The notes under the pieces: model-generated
Database searches by the model: none
Told to the model about the DNA's origin: nothing
The model's input: only the letters and a program-made list of their open reading frames with translations
Source: DATGMS01 sp040905145
GTDB lineage: Bacteria > Bacteroidota > Bacteroidia > Cytophagales > Cyclobacteriaceae
NCBI GenBank assembly: GCA_040905145.1
Contig: JBBDSC010000167.1
Coordinates: forward strand, 1 to 26,216
Length of the DNA stretch: 26,216 nt
Reading direction: 5' to 3'
Position numbers and translations under genes: made by a program
In this document: positions 1 through 8,220 of the stretch, piece by piece
Layout of the letters: each line of letters opens with the position of its first letter
Numbering within the stretch: position 1 is the first letter of the stretch

Positions 1-190
1 AGACCGTTAACAGCCCTTGCAGCAATTTATTGACTGTTATCCCAGAGGCTACGGCTCAATATCCCTATAAATTGAAAATGTCATTGCAGCTCTGCGAGTC
101 TGTTAATAGAAGGTTGTTTTACGGAGAAAAGTAAAAGTCTTTGAAAAAAAATGAGTTTATAAAGCCATCAAAGACAAAGAATATTCATAA

Positions 191-215
191 TAAAAAAGCC
201 TCTAATTAAAGAGGC
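191..215 (-). terminator. Rho-independent terminator (minus strand)
   Basis: GCCTCT and AGAGGC form a perfect 6-bp stem around AATTAA at 198-215. On the minus strand the stem is followed by a run of T, read from the A run at 192-197. It would end a leftward transcript, either queA read-through or the small structured transcript immediately to its right. Confidence 0.6.
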
Positions 216-276
216 GTGGGATTATATTCTCCGTCATAAACCTATTGCTGATGGGTTGCTCTCCAGCAGAGCCCAT
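202..276 (-). other. Possible 24-codon ORF inside a structured small transcript
   Basis: On the minus strand an ATG at 276 follows CGAAGAGGAA, an SD-like stretch that is rare in this window, and opens a 24-codon frame (begins MGSAGEQPIS, ends NIIPRLFN). Its TAG stop lies inside the loop of the terminator hairpin at 198-215. The same RNA can fold ATGGG-CTCT against AGAG-CAA-CCCAT over the first codons (about 254-276). Start site, hairpin and terminator are packed into about 80 nt, which could be a small peptide gene, a leader peptide, or an sRNA whose frame is accidental. I do not recognise a family and found no second copy in the window. Confidence 0.25.
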
Positions 277-404
277 TTCCTCTTCGGATTTATGATATAA
301 ATATAAAAATTCTATCCATTAATAAAAAAAAACATCCTGAAGTTTGGATTGCAACATAGAAGGGCTGAATTGATTATAGAAAAAACCGCATCATCCGTCG
401 ATTT

Positions 405-470
405 CCCTCCGGGATTTATGCCCGGTTGATTAACCTGCTTTTCTATCATCGTGCCATCCCTCCGGGATTT
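405..470. repeat. Two copies of CCCTCCGGGATTT
   Basis: Identical 13-mers at 405-417 and 458-470, 53 bp apart. The second copy is preceded by AT, giving ATCCC-TCC-GGGAT, a short palindrome with 5-bp arms. The arrangement resembles the small intergenic palindromes found many times in Cytophagales genomes; no transposase is nearby. Confidence 0.45.
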
Positions 471-1520
471 TTATAATATCAACATCGCATCTCCATAGGA
501 GAAGAATTTGTATTTTTCTTTTATGGCCTCCTGATAAGCCTTCATAATCAGGTCGTAACCTCCAAAAGCGGAAGTCGTCATTAGAAGGGTTGATTCTGGC
601 AAGTGAAAATTAGTGATCAATGCATTGGCAATTTTAAACTCATACGGTGGAATGATAAACCTATCCGTCCATCCACTGGAGGCTTTTAGCCTGCCGTTTG
701 CTGTTACCGAGGATTCAATCGTTTTAAGTGCCGTAGTACCTACAGAGACAACGGTCTTTTTCCTGTCCAGCGCTTTATTTACCAAATCAACTGTTCCTTG
801 GGGAATATCATAATTTTCCGAGTCCATCTTGTGCTTGGTAAGGTCTTCCACGTCTACCTGTCTGAATGTCCCTAAACCGATATGAAGAGTAATAGGGCTA
901 ACCGCTACTCCTTTAATTTCAAGCCTTTTTAACAGATGCTTGGTGAAATGTAACCCTGCTGTTGGAGCTGCTACAGCTCCCACATGTTCTGCATAGATGG
1001 TTTGATACCTCTCCCTGTCCGAAGTCTCTACCTCCCTTTCGATAAATTCTTTCAAAATAGGCGTCTCCCCCAATGTATCGACGGTTTTATAAAACTCCTC
1101 GTCTGTACCATCAAACAAAAACCTAATGGTACGGCCCCTGGAAGTAGTATTGTCGATCACTTCAGCCACTAAATCACTGTCCCCAAAATAAAGCTTGTTT
1201 CCTACCCTTATTTTCCTGGCGGGATCCACCAATACGTCCCAAAGTCTCAGATCCTGATTCAATTCCCTCAATAGAAACACTTCTATTTTAGCCCCTGTCT
1301 TTTCTTTATTTCCATACAGTCTTGCTGGAAAAACTTTGGTGTTATTGGTGACGAAGACATCACCCTCATCAAAATACTCAATGACATCTTTAAATACCTT
1401 ATGCTCGATTTTTCCTGTTGCTCTATGAACCACCATTAATCGCGACTCATCCCTGTTTTCTGACGGATATAAAGAGATAAGCTTTCTTGGAACCTCGAAT
1501 TTGAAATCAGATAATTTCAT
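471..1520 (-). CDS. queA: S-adenosylmethionine:tRNA ribosyltransferase-isomerase QueA
   Basis: QueA transfers the ribosyl group of SAM to preQ1-modified tRNA, making epoxyqueuosine in the queuosine pathway; it acts in the cytoplasm. The 349-residue protein has the family layout: N-terminal MKLSDFKFEVPRKLI, then SRLMVVHR, a VFVTNNTKVFPARL segment, EHVGAVAAPTAGLHFT near the middle, HIGLGTFRQV, and the C-terminal ITNFHLPESTLLM. The frame stays open to 1580, but the first 20 extra residues (RFLRLFRNQY...) are not family-like and would overlap the promoter-like box at 1578-1585, so the ATG at 1520 is the better start. No SD is seen upstream, normal for Bacteroidetes. The gene is divergent from the ABC permease at 1614. 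Assignment is firm. Confidence 0.96.
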   Translation of the reverse strand: MKLSDFKFEVPRKLISLYPSENRDESRLMVVHRATGKIEHKVFKDVIEYFDEGDVFVTNNTKVFPARLYGNKEKTGAKIEVFLLRELNQDLRLWDVLVDPARKIRVGNKLYFGDSDLVAEVIDNTTSRGRTIRFLFDGTDEEFYKTVDTLGETPILKEFIEREVETSDRERYQTIYAEHVGAVAAPTAGLHFTKHLLKRLEIKGVAVSPITLHIGLGTFRQVDVEDLTKHKMDSENYDIPQGTVDLVNKALDRKKTVVSVGTTALKTIESSVTANGRLKASSGWTDRFIIPPYEFKIANALITNFHLPESTLLMTTSAFGGYDLIMKAYQEAIKEKYKFFSYGDAMLIL

Positions 1521-1577
1521 AGATAGTTTGGAATAATTTCTTAATAAATATTGATTACGAAACAGTCGTAAAAACCG

Positions 1578-1585
1578 CAAATATA
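1578..1585 (-). promoter_or_regulatory. Promoter -7 box for queA
   Basis: Read on the minus strand this is TATATTTG, an exact match to the Bacteroidetes -7 consensus TAnnTTTG, 57 nt upstream of the ATG at 1520. A TTTG lies at 1600-1603 but only 14 nt away, shorter than the usual -33 spacing, so the upstream element is uncertain. Transcription from here would begin downstream of the longer alternative start at 1580. Confidence 0.45.
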
Positions 1586-1613
1586 ATAAAAATCATGCCC
1601 AAATCTACCTATA

Positions 1614-2894
1614 TTGTCAAATAGTTTAAAACTAAATCCACACTGCGTGATTATCATCAAACTAATATGGGAGAGTTTCCGGTTTGCCCTTCAAGCTCTC
1701 CAGGCTAATCTGACAAGAACGGTTCTTTCTCTACTAGGGGTGACGATTGGTATATTTGCCATAATTGCCGTTTTTACCTTGGTGGATTCTTTAGAGAACA
1801 ACATTAAATCCAGTTTTTCCTTCCTGGGAACCAACGTGGTACGGGTAGATCGGTTCCCCTTCTCCTCCGGACCCCAAGAATACCCTTGGTGGAAGTATTT
1901 CAGGAGGCCCCCGGGCACCCAAGCCGAATATGATTTCCTGAAAGAACGGCTAAAAAACATGGAAGCTATCACGATTTCGGCTTCTGCCAACACCATCCTT
2001 AAGTATCAAAGCAATTCTTACCAGGGAGCTAATGTGGAAGGAGTGGTTTTCGACCATAAGGAGGTTTATGAAATCCCCATAGACCAAGGTCGTTTTTTTA
2101 CCGAACTAGAAATAAAAGCGGCAAGAAACGTAGGCCTGATCGGAGTTAAAATCGCACGGGCCTTGTTCCCCAATTCTACCCCATTGGGAAAGGAAGTGAA
2201 AATCAAAGGAAACAAGTTTATAATAATAGGTGTCTTTGAAGAAGAAGGCGAAGGATTATTTGATATGCCCTCTAAAGATGACGTTTGCCTGATCCCTTAT
2301 GGTGCTTTTGGTAAAATGTATTATTTGGGCCGCTGGGGCATAGAACCTATCATAGCTGCAAAAGGACGGGACAATGATACAGGTCTAATAGCCCTGGAAA
2401 ATGAAATGGCAGGTTTATTAAGGGCAAAAAGAGGGCTTAAGCCCACAGAAGAAGATAATTTTTCTTTAAACAAATCAGAATTTATCCAAAATGCCATTGG
2501 ATCCATCTTTGATGTGATCAGTATAGCAGGTTGGGTAATAGGGGGTTTTTCTATTCTGGTGGGTGGATTTGGGATTGCCAACATCATGTTTGTATCGGTA
2601 AAGGAAAGGACCAATATCATTGGCATTCAAAAATCACTTGGCGCAAAAAATTACTTCATATTAATGCAGTTTTTATTTGAAGCCGTTTTTCTCAGCTTGA
2701 TAGGCGGCTTGGCCGGAATAGGACTCGTATTCCTTATTACTTTTATCCCCTTAGGTAGCTTGGAAGTTAGCATGTCCCTCAATAACATCCTGTTGGGGGT
2801 TGGATTGTCTTCTGTTATAGGGATTATTTCAGGGATTGTGCCTGCAACATTGGCCGCTAGGATGGATCCTGTGGAAGCCATCAGGACCGCTTAG
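1614..2894 (+). CDS. MacB/FtsX-type ABC transporter permease
   Basis: An integral inner-membrane subunit of the MacB-like ABC family, which uses cytoplasmic ATP hydrolysis to drive periplasmic movements for efflux or lipoprotein and envelope work. Up to 426 residues: a first membrane segment around 35-60 (LSLLGVTIGIFAIIAVFTLV), a MacB-like periplasmic core about 65-290, then three C-terminal membrane segments from about 303 with the FtsX signature GGFGIANIMFVSVKERTNII, ending in PVEAIRTA as these proteins usually do. The start is uncertain: TTG at 1614, or GTG at 1647, which begins closer to the conserved KLIWESFRFALQAL. No ATPase or membrane-fusion gene adjoins it, so it may pair with a subunit elsewhere. 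Its substrate cannot be inferred. Confidence 0.88.
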   Translation: MSNSLKLNPHCVIIIKLIWESFRFALQALQANLTRTVLSLLGVTIGIFAIIAVFTLVDSLENNIKSSFSFLGTNVVRVDRFPFSSGPQEYPWWKYFRRPPGTQAEYDFLKERLKNMEAITISASANTILKYQSNSYQGANVEGVVFDHKEVYEIPIDQGRFFTELEIKAARNVGLIGVKIARALFPNSTPLGKEVKIKGNKFIIIGVFEEEGEGLFDMPSKDDVCLIPYGAFGKMYYLGRWGIEPIIAAKGRDNDTGLIALENEMAGLLRAKRGLKPTEEDNFSLNKSEFIQNAIGSIFDVISIAGWVIGGFSILVGGFGIANIMFVSVKERTNIIGIQKSLGAKNYFILMQFLFEAVFLSLIGGLAGIGLVFLITFIPLGSLEVSMSLNNILLGVGLSSVIGIISGIVPATLAARMDPVEAIRTA

Positions 2895-2898
2895 TGGT

Positions 2899-2948
2899 AT
2901 GTAGTATATGGTATTTGGAACTACCATATTACATACCATATACTACAT
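2899..2948. repeat. 16-bp perfect inverted repeat between convergent genes
   Basis: ATGTAGTATATGGTAT at 2899-2914 is the exact reverse complement of 2933-2948, with an 18-nt loop. It lies between the permease stop (2894) and the recA stop (2981), so it could act as a bidirectional terminator, though no clear T run follows on either side. The AT-rich, internally repetitive arms (TATGGTAT, GTAGTAT) also fit a small mobile or REP-like palindrome. Confidence 0.6.
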
Positions 2949-2980
2949 TACCCTATACTATAAATACCCCTGCCAAACTG

Positions 2981-4003
2981 TTACTTCCCTTTTCCTTTTT
3001 CCAGTTTATTGAGGCCTGCCCTTTCCTTTATTTTCACTTCCAGTTCCTCCATTAATTCAGGATTGTCCAACAATATGGTTTTAACGGCATCACGGCCCTG
3101 ACCCAATTTATTCCCTCCATAGGAAAACCAGGAACCCGCTTTTTTAATAATATCAAATTCCACACCGATGTCTATTATCTCACCGACTTTGGAGATGCCC
3201 TCACCATACATGATGTCAAATTCCACTACTTTAAATGGAGGTGCCACTTTATTTTTAACTACTTTCACCTTAGTCCGGTTTCCCAGGATATTGTCCGCAC
3301 TTTCCTTAATCTGGCCAATCCTCCTGATATCCAATCTGACAGAAGCGTAAAACTTCAAGGCATTACCCCCAGTCGTAGTTTCAGGATTGCCAAACATTAC
3401 ACCTATCTTATCCCTCAATTGATTAATAAAGACGCAGGAACAACCTGTTTTATTGATGGCTCCTGTAAGTTTTCTTAATGCTTGGGACATTAACCTTGCC
3501 TGAAGGCCCATTTTACTGTCTCCCATTTCTCCTTCCAGCTCGCCCTTGGGCACCAGGGCTGCCACTGAATCAATTACAATAATATCGATGGCCCCTGATC
3601 GGATCAAATGCTCGGCAATTTCCAGGGCCTGCTCCCCGTTATCCGGCTGAGAGATCAAAAGGTTCTCAATATCAATTCCAAGTTTTTCTGCATAGCTTTT
3701 GTCAAAAGCATGTTCAGCATCTATAAACGCGGCCAAGCCACCTGCTTTCTGTGCTTCCGCTATACAATGCATGGAAAGAGTGGTCTTACCGGAAGATTCT
3801 GGCCCATAGATCTCTATGACCCTGCCCCTTGGAATACCCCCTACTCCCAAAGCCATATCCAAGCCCAAAGAACCGGTAGAAATGGCCGGAATATCCTGAA
3901 CGGTATTGTCACTCAATTTCATTACCGTGCCTTTCCCATAGGTTTTTTCCAGTTTATCCAGGGTTAGCTGGAGGGCTTTAAGTTTTTCTGTATCTATGCT
4001 CAT
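2981..4003 (-). CDS. recA: Recombinase RecA
   Basis: RecA polymerises on single-stranded DNA, drives homologous pairing and strand exchange, and promotes LexA-type self-cleavage in the SOS response. The 340-residue protein shows the Walker A motif GPESSGKTT at 67-75, the Walker B region IDIIVIDSVAALVPK, loop L1 and L2 regions (QALRKLTG, GNPETTTGGNALKFYASVRL) and the basic C-terminal domain. The ATG at 4003 (MSIDTEKLKAL) matches the family; the frame is open for 46 more codons upstream but that sequence is not RecA-like. It converges on the ABC permease. I could not identify a clear LexA box or -7 element upstream. Confidence 0.97.
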   Translation of the reverse strand: MSIDTEKLKALQLTLDKLEKTYGKGTVMKLSDNTVQDIPAISTGSLGLDMALGVGGIPRGRVIEIYGPESSGKTTLSMHCIAEAQKAGGLAAFIDAEHAFDKSYAEKLGIDIENLLISQPDNGEQALEIAEHLIRSGAIDIIVIDSVAALVPKGELEGEMGDSKMGLQARLMSQALRKLTGAINKTGCSCVFINQLRDKIGVMFGNPETTTGGNALKFYASVRLDIRRIGQIKESADNILGNRTKVKVVKNKVAPPFKVVEFDIMYGEGISKVGEIIDIGVEFDIIKKAGSWFSYGGNKLGQGRDAVKTILLDNPELMEELEVKIKERAGLNKLEKGKGK

Positions 4004-4188
4004 ATGTGTGATCAAAAAGAATCTGTATTGAAATATAAATGTGAAAGTAAACATTCGCCCGTGGATTACCAACAGCGGAATAACCATTGTTTTACAATTT
4101 CGTATCACTAAATTTAAACATTTACCGTTTACAATTGACAATCATATTGGTATAGGTTTTGAGATGGTAGATTTAAGACAACTTAACT

Positions 4189-4977
4189 ATGTATTTTATC
4201 CCCAAAATCCTTTTATTTTTTTTTATAATGAGCTTTACTTTTTCAGATATGCAAAAAGTGGAACAGAATGAACAATTCTCGGGTGGGGAAGAGTTGACCT
4301 TTAAAGTAAAATACCTGTTCTTTAATGCAGCAGAGGCCAAAATGACAATCAGTAAAAATATTTATCAGATCAAAGGCAGGTCCACTTATAAAATTGATGT
4401 GTACGGCAGAACCTTGAATATTTTTAAAATTTTCTATGTCAAAGACAATTGGGGGACTTATATGGACACGGCCAGGCTGATCCCATATATTTCTTATCGC
4501 CACATAGAAGAAGGCAATTATAGAAAGCATGAACAGATCGATTTTGACCACGAAAAGGAAACTGCCACGGTCAACATTTTTGACAGGGATAACAAAAGGA
4601 TCAACGAAACCACCTCCCATGACATTCCCGCAAACGTTCAGGGTATAGTCAGTGGCTTTTATCTTTTGAGGACCATGGATCTTTCCAGCCTTACAAAAGG
4701 AGAAGAAATTAGCATCCGTGGATTTTTTGACAAAAAATTATATAACATAAACTTAACATTTGAAGGGAAAGAAAGAATTTCAACAAAAGTTGGGGAGTTC
4801 GACACTTTCGTCTTTTCTCCCACAATGCCGGGCAATAAACTATTTAGCGGAGAAAGGCCGGTAAAAGTGTGGATTACGGATGATAAAAACAGGATTCCGG
4901 TGAAAATTACAGCCAATCTGGTAGTGGGGTCCCTGGACATGGATATAACTAAAGCCACAGGCCTTCGTCATCCTTAA
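4189..4977 (+). CDS. DUF3108 domain-containing exported protein
   Basis: A 262-residue protein with a short hydrophobic N-terminus (KILLFFFIMSFTF, residues 6-18) consistent with a signal peptide, followed by a predicted beta-rich DUF3108 domain covering most of the mature chain (FSGGEELTFKVKYLFFNAAEAKMTI through VWITDDKNRIPVKITANL). The family occurs in the periplasm or outer envelope of Bacteroidetes and Proteobacteria; no biochemical role is established. It is divergent from recA and sits about 150 bp upstream of the two-component pair, with its own intergenic gap, so co-regulation is possible but not shown. A second ATG at codon 14 would remove the signal segment and is less likely. Confidence 0.82.
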   Translation: MYFIPKILLFFFIMSFTFSDMQKVEQNEQFSGGEELTFKVKYLFFNAAEAKMTISKNIYQIKGRSTYKIDVYGRTLNIFKIFYVKDNWGTYMDTARLIPYISYRHIEEGNYRKHEQIDFDHEKETATVNIFDRDNKRINETTSHDIPANVQGIVSGFYLLRTMDLSSLTKGEEISIRGFFDKKLYNINLTFEGKERISTKVGEFDTFVFSPTMPGNKLFSGERPVKVWITDDKNRIPVKITANLVVGSLDMDITKATGLRHP

Positions 4978-5040
4978 TTCACCTTTTCTTAACCCAAATT
5001 TAATATCCTTTCTTTTTTCAGCTAATTAAGCCGCTTTGTT

Positions 5041-5055
5041 CAATGATTTTCATTG
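5041..5055. promoter_or_regulatory. Palindrome CAATGA-TTT-TCATTG upstream of response regulator
   Basis: A perfect 6-bp inverted repeat with a 3-nt centre lies 73 bp upstream of the response regulator ATG. Its size and place suit a dimeric OmpR-type regulator or other repressor, but OmpR-family sites are usually direct repeats, and a 15-nt palindrome in AT-rich DNA may be chance. Confidence 0.25.
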
Positions 5056-5127
5056 AGCAAGATCATTAATCTTTATTGTTTTTATAAATTAGCAGCAATT
5101 TAGAGTGGTATAACCTCCAAGCTTCCA

Positions 5128-5817
5128 ATGAGTGACAAACAAAAAATCAAGGTACTGGTCGTGGATGACGAACCGGATATTGTGGAAATATTGACCTATA
5201 ATCTGGAAAAGGAAGGATATCTTGTCTCCTCTGCCAATGATGGTTTCAAGGCGGTAAAAACCGCTGTCAAATTCAAGCCAGAGGTTATTCTTTTGGACAT
5301 CATGATGCCCAATCAGGACGGTGTTGAGACGTGTAGACAAATCCGGGAGATTGCAGAACTCAAAAATACTTTTATCCTTTTCTTAACAGCGAGATCAGAG
5401 GAGTATTCTGAAGTAGCTGCTTTTGAAGTGGGGGCTGATGATTATATCAACAAACCCATAAAACCAAGGGCGCTTATCAGCCGCATATCTGCTTTATTTA
5501 GGAGGGAATCCCAAAAAGACAGGGACCTCTCCCAAATCAGGATCAAAGATCTGGTTATTGACCGAACAAGTTATACGGTCGATAAAAACGGCAAAACCAT
5601 TATCCTTCCGAAAAAAGAATTTGAACTTTTGTATTTCTTGGCCAAAAACCCTAACATGGTTTTAAGTAGAGATGAACTATTGCAGAATATTTGGGGGGCA
5701 GATGTGTATGTCCTTGCACGGACGGTAGATGTGCACATCAGAAAAGTAAGGGAAAAAATAGGGGAAAACTACATCACTACCGTTAAAGGTGTAGGTTATA
5801 AATTTGAGATCATTTAA
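5128..5817 (+). CDS. OmpR/PhoB-family response regulator
   Basis: The cytoplasmic transcription factor half of a two-component system. Of its 229 residues the first 120 form a receiver domain with acidic pocket D13-D14, phosphoacceptor D57 (ILLDIMMP), T87 and K109 (NKP). Residues about 130-228 form a winged-helix DNA-binding domain with LPKKEFELLYFLAKNPNMVLSR-type start, the RTVDVHIRKVREKIG recognition helix region and the terminal VKGVGYKFE hairpin. All key residues are present. The kinase gene begins 3 nt after its stop, so the two are co-transcribed and almost certainly partners. The domain order resembles PhoB/PhoP regulators of Bacteroidetes, but the stimulus and regulon are not visible. 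Confidence 0.95.
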   Translation: MSDKQKIKVLVVDDEPDIVEILTYNLEKEGYLVSSANDGFKAVKTAVKFKPEVILLDIMMPNQDGVETCRQIREIAELKNTFILFLTARSEEYSEVAAFEVGADDYINKPIKPRALISRISALFRRESQKDRDLSQIRIKDLVIDRTSYTVDKNGKTIILPKKEFELLYFLAKNPNMVLSRDELLQNIWGADVYVLARTVDVHIRKVREKIGENYITTVKGVGYKFEII

Positions 5818-5820
5818 CAT

Positions 5821-6753
5821 ATGCTTACTACATCCAGGGGTATTGCTTTACTATTGGCATTTGCCATTTCAGGCCTTACGGTGTTATCTTTGTCCCTCCT
5901 GAATGAGATTTCCCCTACACTGCTTATGGTAGTGGGAGGGCTGACTTTTTCTTTCTCTATACTATTATTGTCTGTCGCATTGGAGTTTCTTATTTTTAAG
6001 GAAATAGAAACCTTACAAAAAAACAACACCTTCAGAAGGGAATTTATAGCGGATATTTCCCATGAACTGAAGACGCCCATTTTTGCGGCGCAGGGTTATG
6101 TGCATACTTTACTGGATGGGGCCATAGAAGACAAGAACGTCCGTTATAAGTTTCTTAAAAGGGCTGCTAAAAGCCTGAAAACCTTGGATAAATTAGTGCA
6201 GGATCTACTGACCCTGAACCAAATGGAAAGCGGGGTGGTGAAATTCCATTTTGAGGATTTCGATTTGAAAGATGTTATCCTGGAGCTAATAGATCAATTA
6301 GAACATAAGGCTGACAAGCGGAAGGTGATCATCAGGTTTTATTTTGACAAAGGCAAAACTTACAGGACTTCCGCAGATAAGGATAAAATATCACAGGCCA
6401 TACAAAATCTAATAGCCAATGCCATCAAATACAATCACCATGGCGGAGAGGTGGTTATCAACTTGAAAGCAAGAAAAAAAACCTTGGCGGTTGAAATAAA
6501 AGATAATGGGAAAGGCATACCACAAGAAGATCTGAACCGGATTTTTGAAAGGTTCTACCGTGTAGAGAAAAGCCGGTCCAGGGAAAAAGGTGGCACCGGA
6601 CTTGGACTGGCCATTGTCAAACATATTCTTGAGGGGCATAAAAGTAAAATATCGGTTACTTCCGCGCTTGGAAAAGGCTCCATCTTCAGCTTCACCTTAC
6701 CTTTGATAAAGCCCTCTAAAAGCGGAAAAGGGAATTGGGCAACGGCACAATAA
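5821..6753 (+). CDS. Sensor histidine kinase, intramembrane-sensing type
   Basis: Partner kinase of the preceding response regulator. The 310-residue protein begins with two membrane segments, about 8-27 and 33-58, joined by only some five residues (NEISP), so there is no periplasmic sensor domain and no obvious HAMP domain. The dimerisation/phosphoacceptor domain carries H81 in FIADISHELKTP. The ATPase domain has the N box (LIANAIKYN), G1 box DNGKGIP, F box (FERFYRV) and G2 box GGTGLGLAI, all intact. Architecture suggests it senses the membrane itself or a membrane protein partner, or responds to an auxiliary protein. Similar small PhoR-like kinases are common in Bacteroidetes. Confidence 0.94.
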   Translation: MLTTSRGIALLLAFAISGLTVLSLSLLNEISPTLLMVVGGLTFSFSILLLSVALEFLIFKEIETLQKNNTFRREFIADISHELKTPIFAAQGYVHTLLDGAIEDKNVRYKFLKRAAKSLKTLDKLVQDLLTLNQMESGVVKFHFEDFDLKDVILELIDQLEHKADKRKVIIRFYFDKGKTYRTSADKDKISQAIQNLIANAIKYNHHGGEVVINLKARKKTLAVEIKDNGKGIPQEDLNRIFERFYRVEKSRSREKGGTGLGLAIVKHILEGHKSKISVTSALGKGSIFSFTLPLIKPSKSGKGNWATAQ

Positions 6754-6831
6754 TATTTGGATTAAATAGGATAGCCTCCATTATTTTTATTAATTTCGCA
6801 GCTTAGTTTTGGAAGGCGCAGGCTGTATGGT

Positions 6832-7542
6832 ATGAAGAAAACGGATTTCGAAAATCTTATTCTATTTGAGAACGGGGATTACATTGTAATCAATAAGCCT
6901 CCCTATTTATCCACTCTGGAGGATAGGCATGAATCCCAGAATATCCTTCATCTGGCAAAAATGTACCTCCCAGATGCGCAGGTAAGCCATCGGCTGGATA
7001 AGGAAACTTCCGGATGCCTGATCATCGCCAAGCATCCAGAAGCTTACCGGAACACGGCCATCCAATTTGAAGACAGGAAAATAGACAAAACCTATCATGC
7101 GGTAGTGGATGGCATTCATGAATATAACCATACGCTGGTAGATCGCGGTATTGTCGCCACTAATAAGGGCATTGCCAGGATAAATAAGGCAGGAAAACAA
7201 GCGATTACCTATTTCACCACCTTAAAGACCTATTTTGCACATTCATTAATAGAATGCAAACCAGTGACAGGGAGGCTACATCAGATCCGGGTACATTTGG
7301 CCTATCTGAAGTCCCCCATTTGTGGCGATGAGCTATATGGTGGAAAGCCATTGTACCTTTCCAGTCTAAAAAGACGGTTTAATCTCAAAAAAGGCACAGA
7401 AGAATCCCCCATTATGCAAAGGGTATCGCTCCATGCTTACTCCATTGGTTTTGAAGGCCTTGACGGCAAGCCAATTGTGGTGATGGCTCCTTATCCGAAA
7501 GATTTTGCCGTATTGATAAAGCAGTTGGAAAAAAACAACTGA
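6832..7542 (+). CDS. RluA-family pseudouridine synthase
   Basis: Isomerises specific uridines in rRNA or tRNA to pseudouridine. The 236-residue chain is a catalytic domain alone, without the N-terminal S4 RNA-binding domain of RluC/RluD. The catalytic motif HRLDKETSGCL contains the nucleophile Asp56; ALIECKPVTGRLHQIRVHL-type sequence (here SLIECKPVTGRLHQIRVHLA) and the SPICGDELYGG segment are further family landmarks. The target base cannot be read from sequence; RluA-like and YqcC/TruC-like paralogues look alike. It starts 78 bp after the kinase stop and may be read through from the operon above. Confidence 0.92.
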   Translation: MKKTDFENLILFENGDYIVINKPPYLSTLEDRHESQNILHLAKMYLPDAQVSHRLDKETSGCLIIAKHPEAYRNTAIQFEDRKIDKTYHAVVDGIHEYNHTLVDRGIVATNKGIARINKAGKQAITYFTTLKTYFAHSLIECKPVTGRLHQIRVHLAYLKSPICGDELYGGKPLYLSSLKRRFNLKKGTEESPIMQRVSLHAYSIGFEGLDGKPIVVMAPYPKDFAVLIKQLEKNN

Positions 7543-7675
7543 TCAGAAAAGGTGAAAATATAGTAATCCGAACAAACGGAGGGATAACTATAAGGAACAG
7601 CTTTACCCACGAAGATTTGATTGGACAATAAAAAAGGTGAGTTTTGCATAAAATCAGGCACTAAACCTTGGAATG

Positions 7676-7708
7676 TTTTGCATATAAATAGAATTACCTC
7701 TATCTTTG
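7676..7708 (+). promoter_or_regulatory. Bacteroidetes-type promoter for rplM operon
   Basis: TTTTG at 7676-7680, a 20-nt spacer and TATCTTTG at 7701-7708 match the -33 TTTG and -7 TAnnTTTG elements of the Bacteroidetes primary sigma factor. This is the best promoter in the window, as expected ahead of ribosomal protein genes. The start codon lies 56 nt downstream, leaving a leader of about 50 nt with a small CCC-TTTTTGA-GGG hairpin. Confidence 0.75.
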
Positions 7709-7764
7709 TGTCCCTTTTTGAGGGTGAAATGTATTTAACAAGCTAATAATTAAACGTTTACACA

Positions 7765-8208
7765 GTGGATACTTTAAGCTATAAAACCGTATCAGCAAAT
7801 GATGCTACTGTACAGAAGGATTGGATCGTAGTGGATGCCCAATCAGCTATACTTGGTAGATTTGCAAGTGAGGTGGCAAAAATTTTAAGGGGAAAGACCA
7901 AACCTGGTTTTACACCTCATGTAGACTGCGGGGACAATGTAATTGTCATCAATGCAGAAAAAATCAGGCTTACGGGCAAAAAGTGGAACGACAAAGTATA
8001 TGTTCGTCACACTGGCTTCCCCGGGGGGCAACGAATTTCTACACCGAAAATGCTGATGGAAAAGTCCCCTATTACCTTGGTACAGAAGGCAGTAAAAGGG
8101 ATGTTGCCCAAGACAAAACTGGGCAGTAAGTTGTTCAAAAATTTACATGTGTATGCAGGACCTGAACATCCCCATACAGCACAACAACCAAAAGAAGTTA
8201 AATTTTAA
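7765..8208 (+). CDS. rplM: 50S ribosomal protein L13
   Basis: Early-assembling large-subunit protein. The 147-residue sequence carries the L13 landmarks: WIVVDAQSAILGRFASEVAKILRGK near the N-terminus, FTPHVDCGDNVIVINAEKIRLTGKKW, YVRHTGFPGG and the C-terminal LKNLHVYAG-like segment (FKNLHVYAGPEHPH). It starts with GTG at 7765, giving the MDTLSYKT N-terminus typical of Bacteroidetes L13; no in-frame ATG upstream fits. It is the first gene of the rplM-rpsI-rpsB(-tsf) cluster and follows a strong promoter match. Confidence 0.97.
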   Translation: MDTLSYKTVSANDATVQKDWIVVDAQSAILGRFASEVAKILRGKTKPGFTPHVDCGDNVIVINAEKIRLTGKKWNDKVYVRHTGFPGGQRISTPKMLMEKSPITLVQKAVKGMLPKTKLGSKLFKNLHVYAGPEHPHTAQQPKEVKF

Positions 8209-8220
8209 TTCTAGCAATCA

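Larger units (their letters stand above)
1..470. other. Intergenic stretch with no large gene
   Basis: No convincing protein gene lies here. A forward frame is open from the window edge to a TAA at 132-134 (43 codons, no visible start); it could be the tail of a gene cut by the window but I do not recognise it. The 191-300 part carries two hairpins and a 24-codon frame on the minus strand, described separately. Two copies of CCCTCCGGGATTT sit at 405-417 and 458-470, the second ending against the queA stop codon. Confidence 0.5.

Noticed and set aside
1..134. Forward 43-codon frame from the window edge as a gene tail
   Set aside because: No start, no recognisable motif and short; kept only as a note.
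1521..1580. Longer N-terminus for queA starting at 1580
   Set aside because: The added residues are not QueA-like and overlap the TATATTTG promoter box.
4004..4141. 46 extra codons at the N-terminus of RecA
   Set aside because: Not conserved in the family; MSIDTEKLKAL at 4003 is the normal start.
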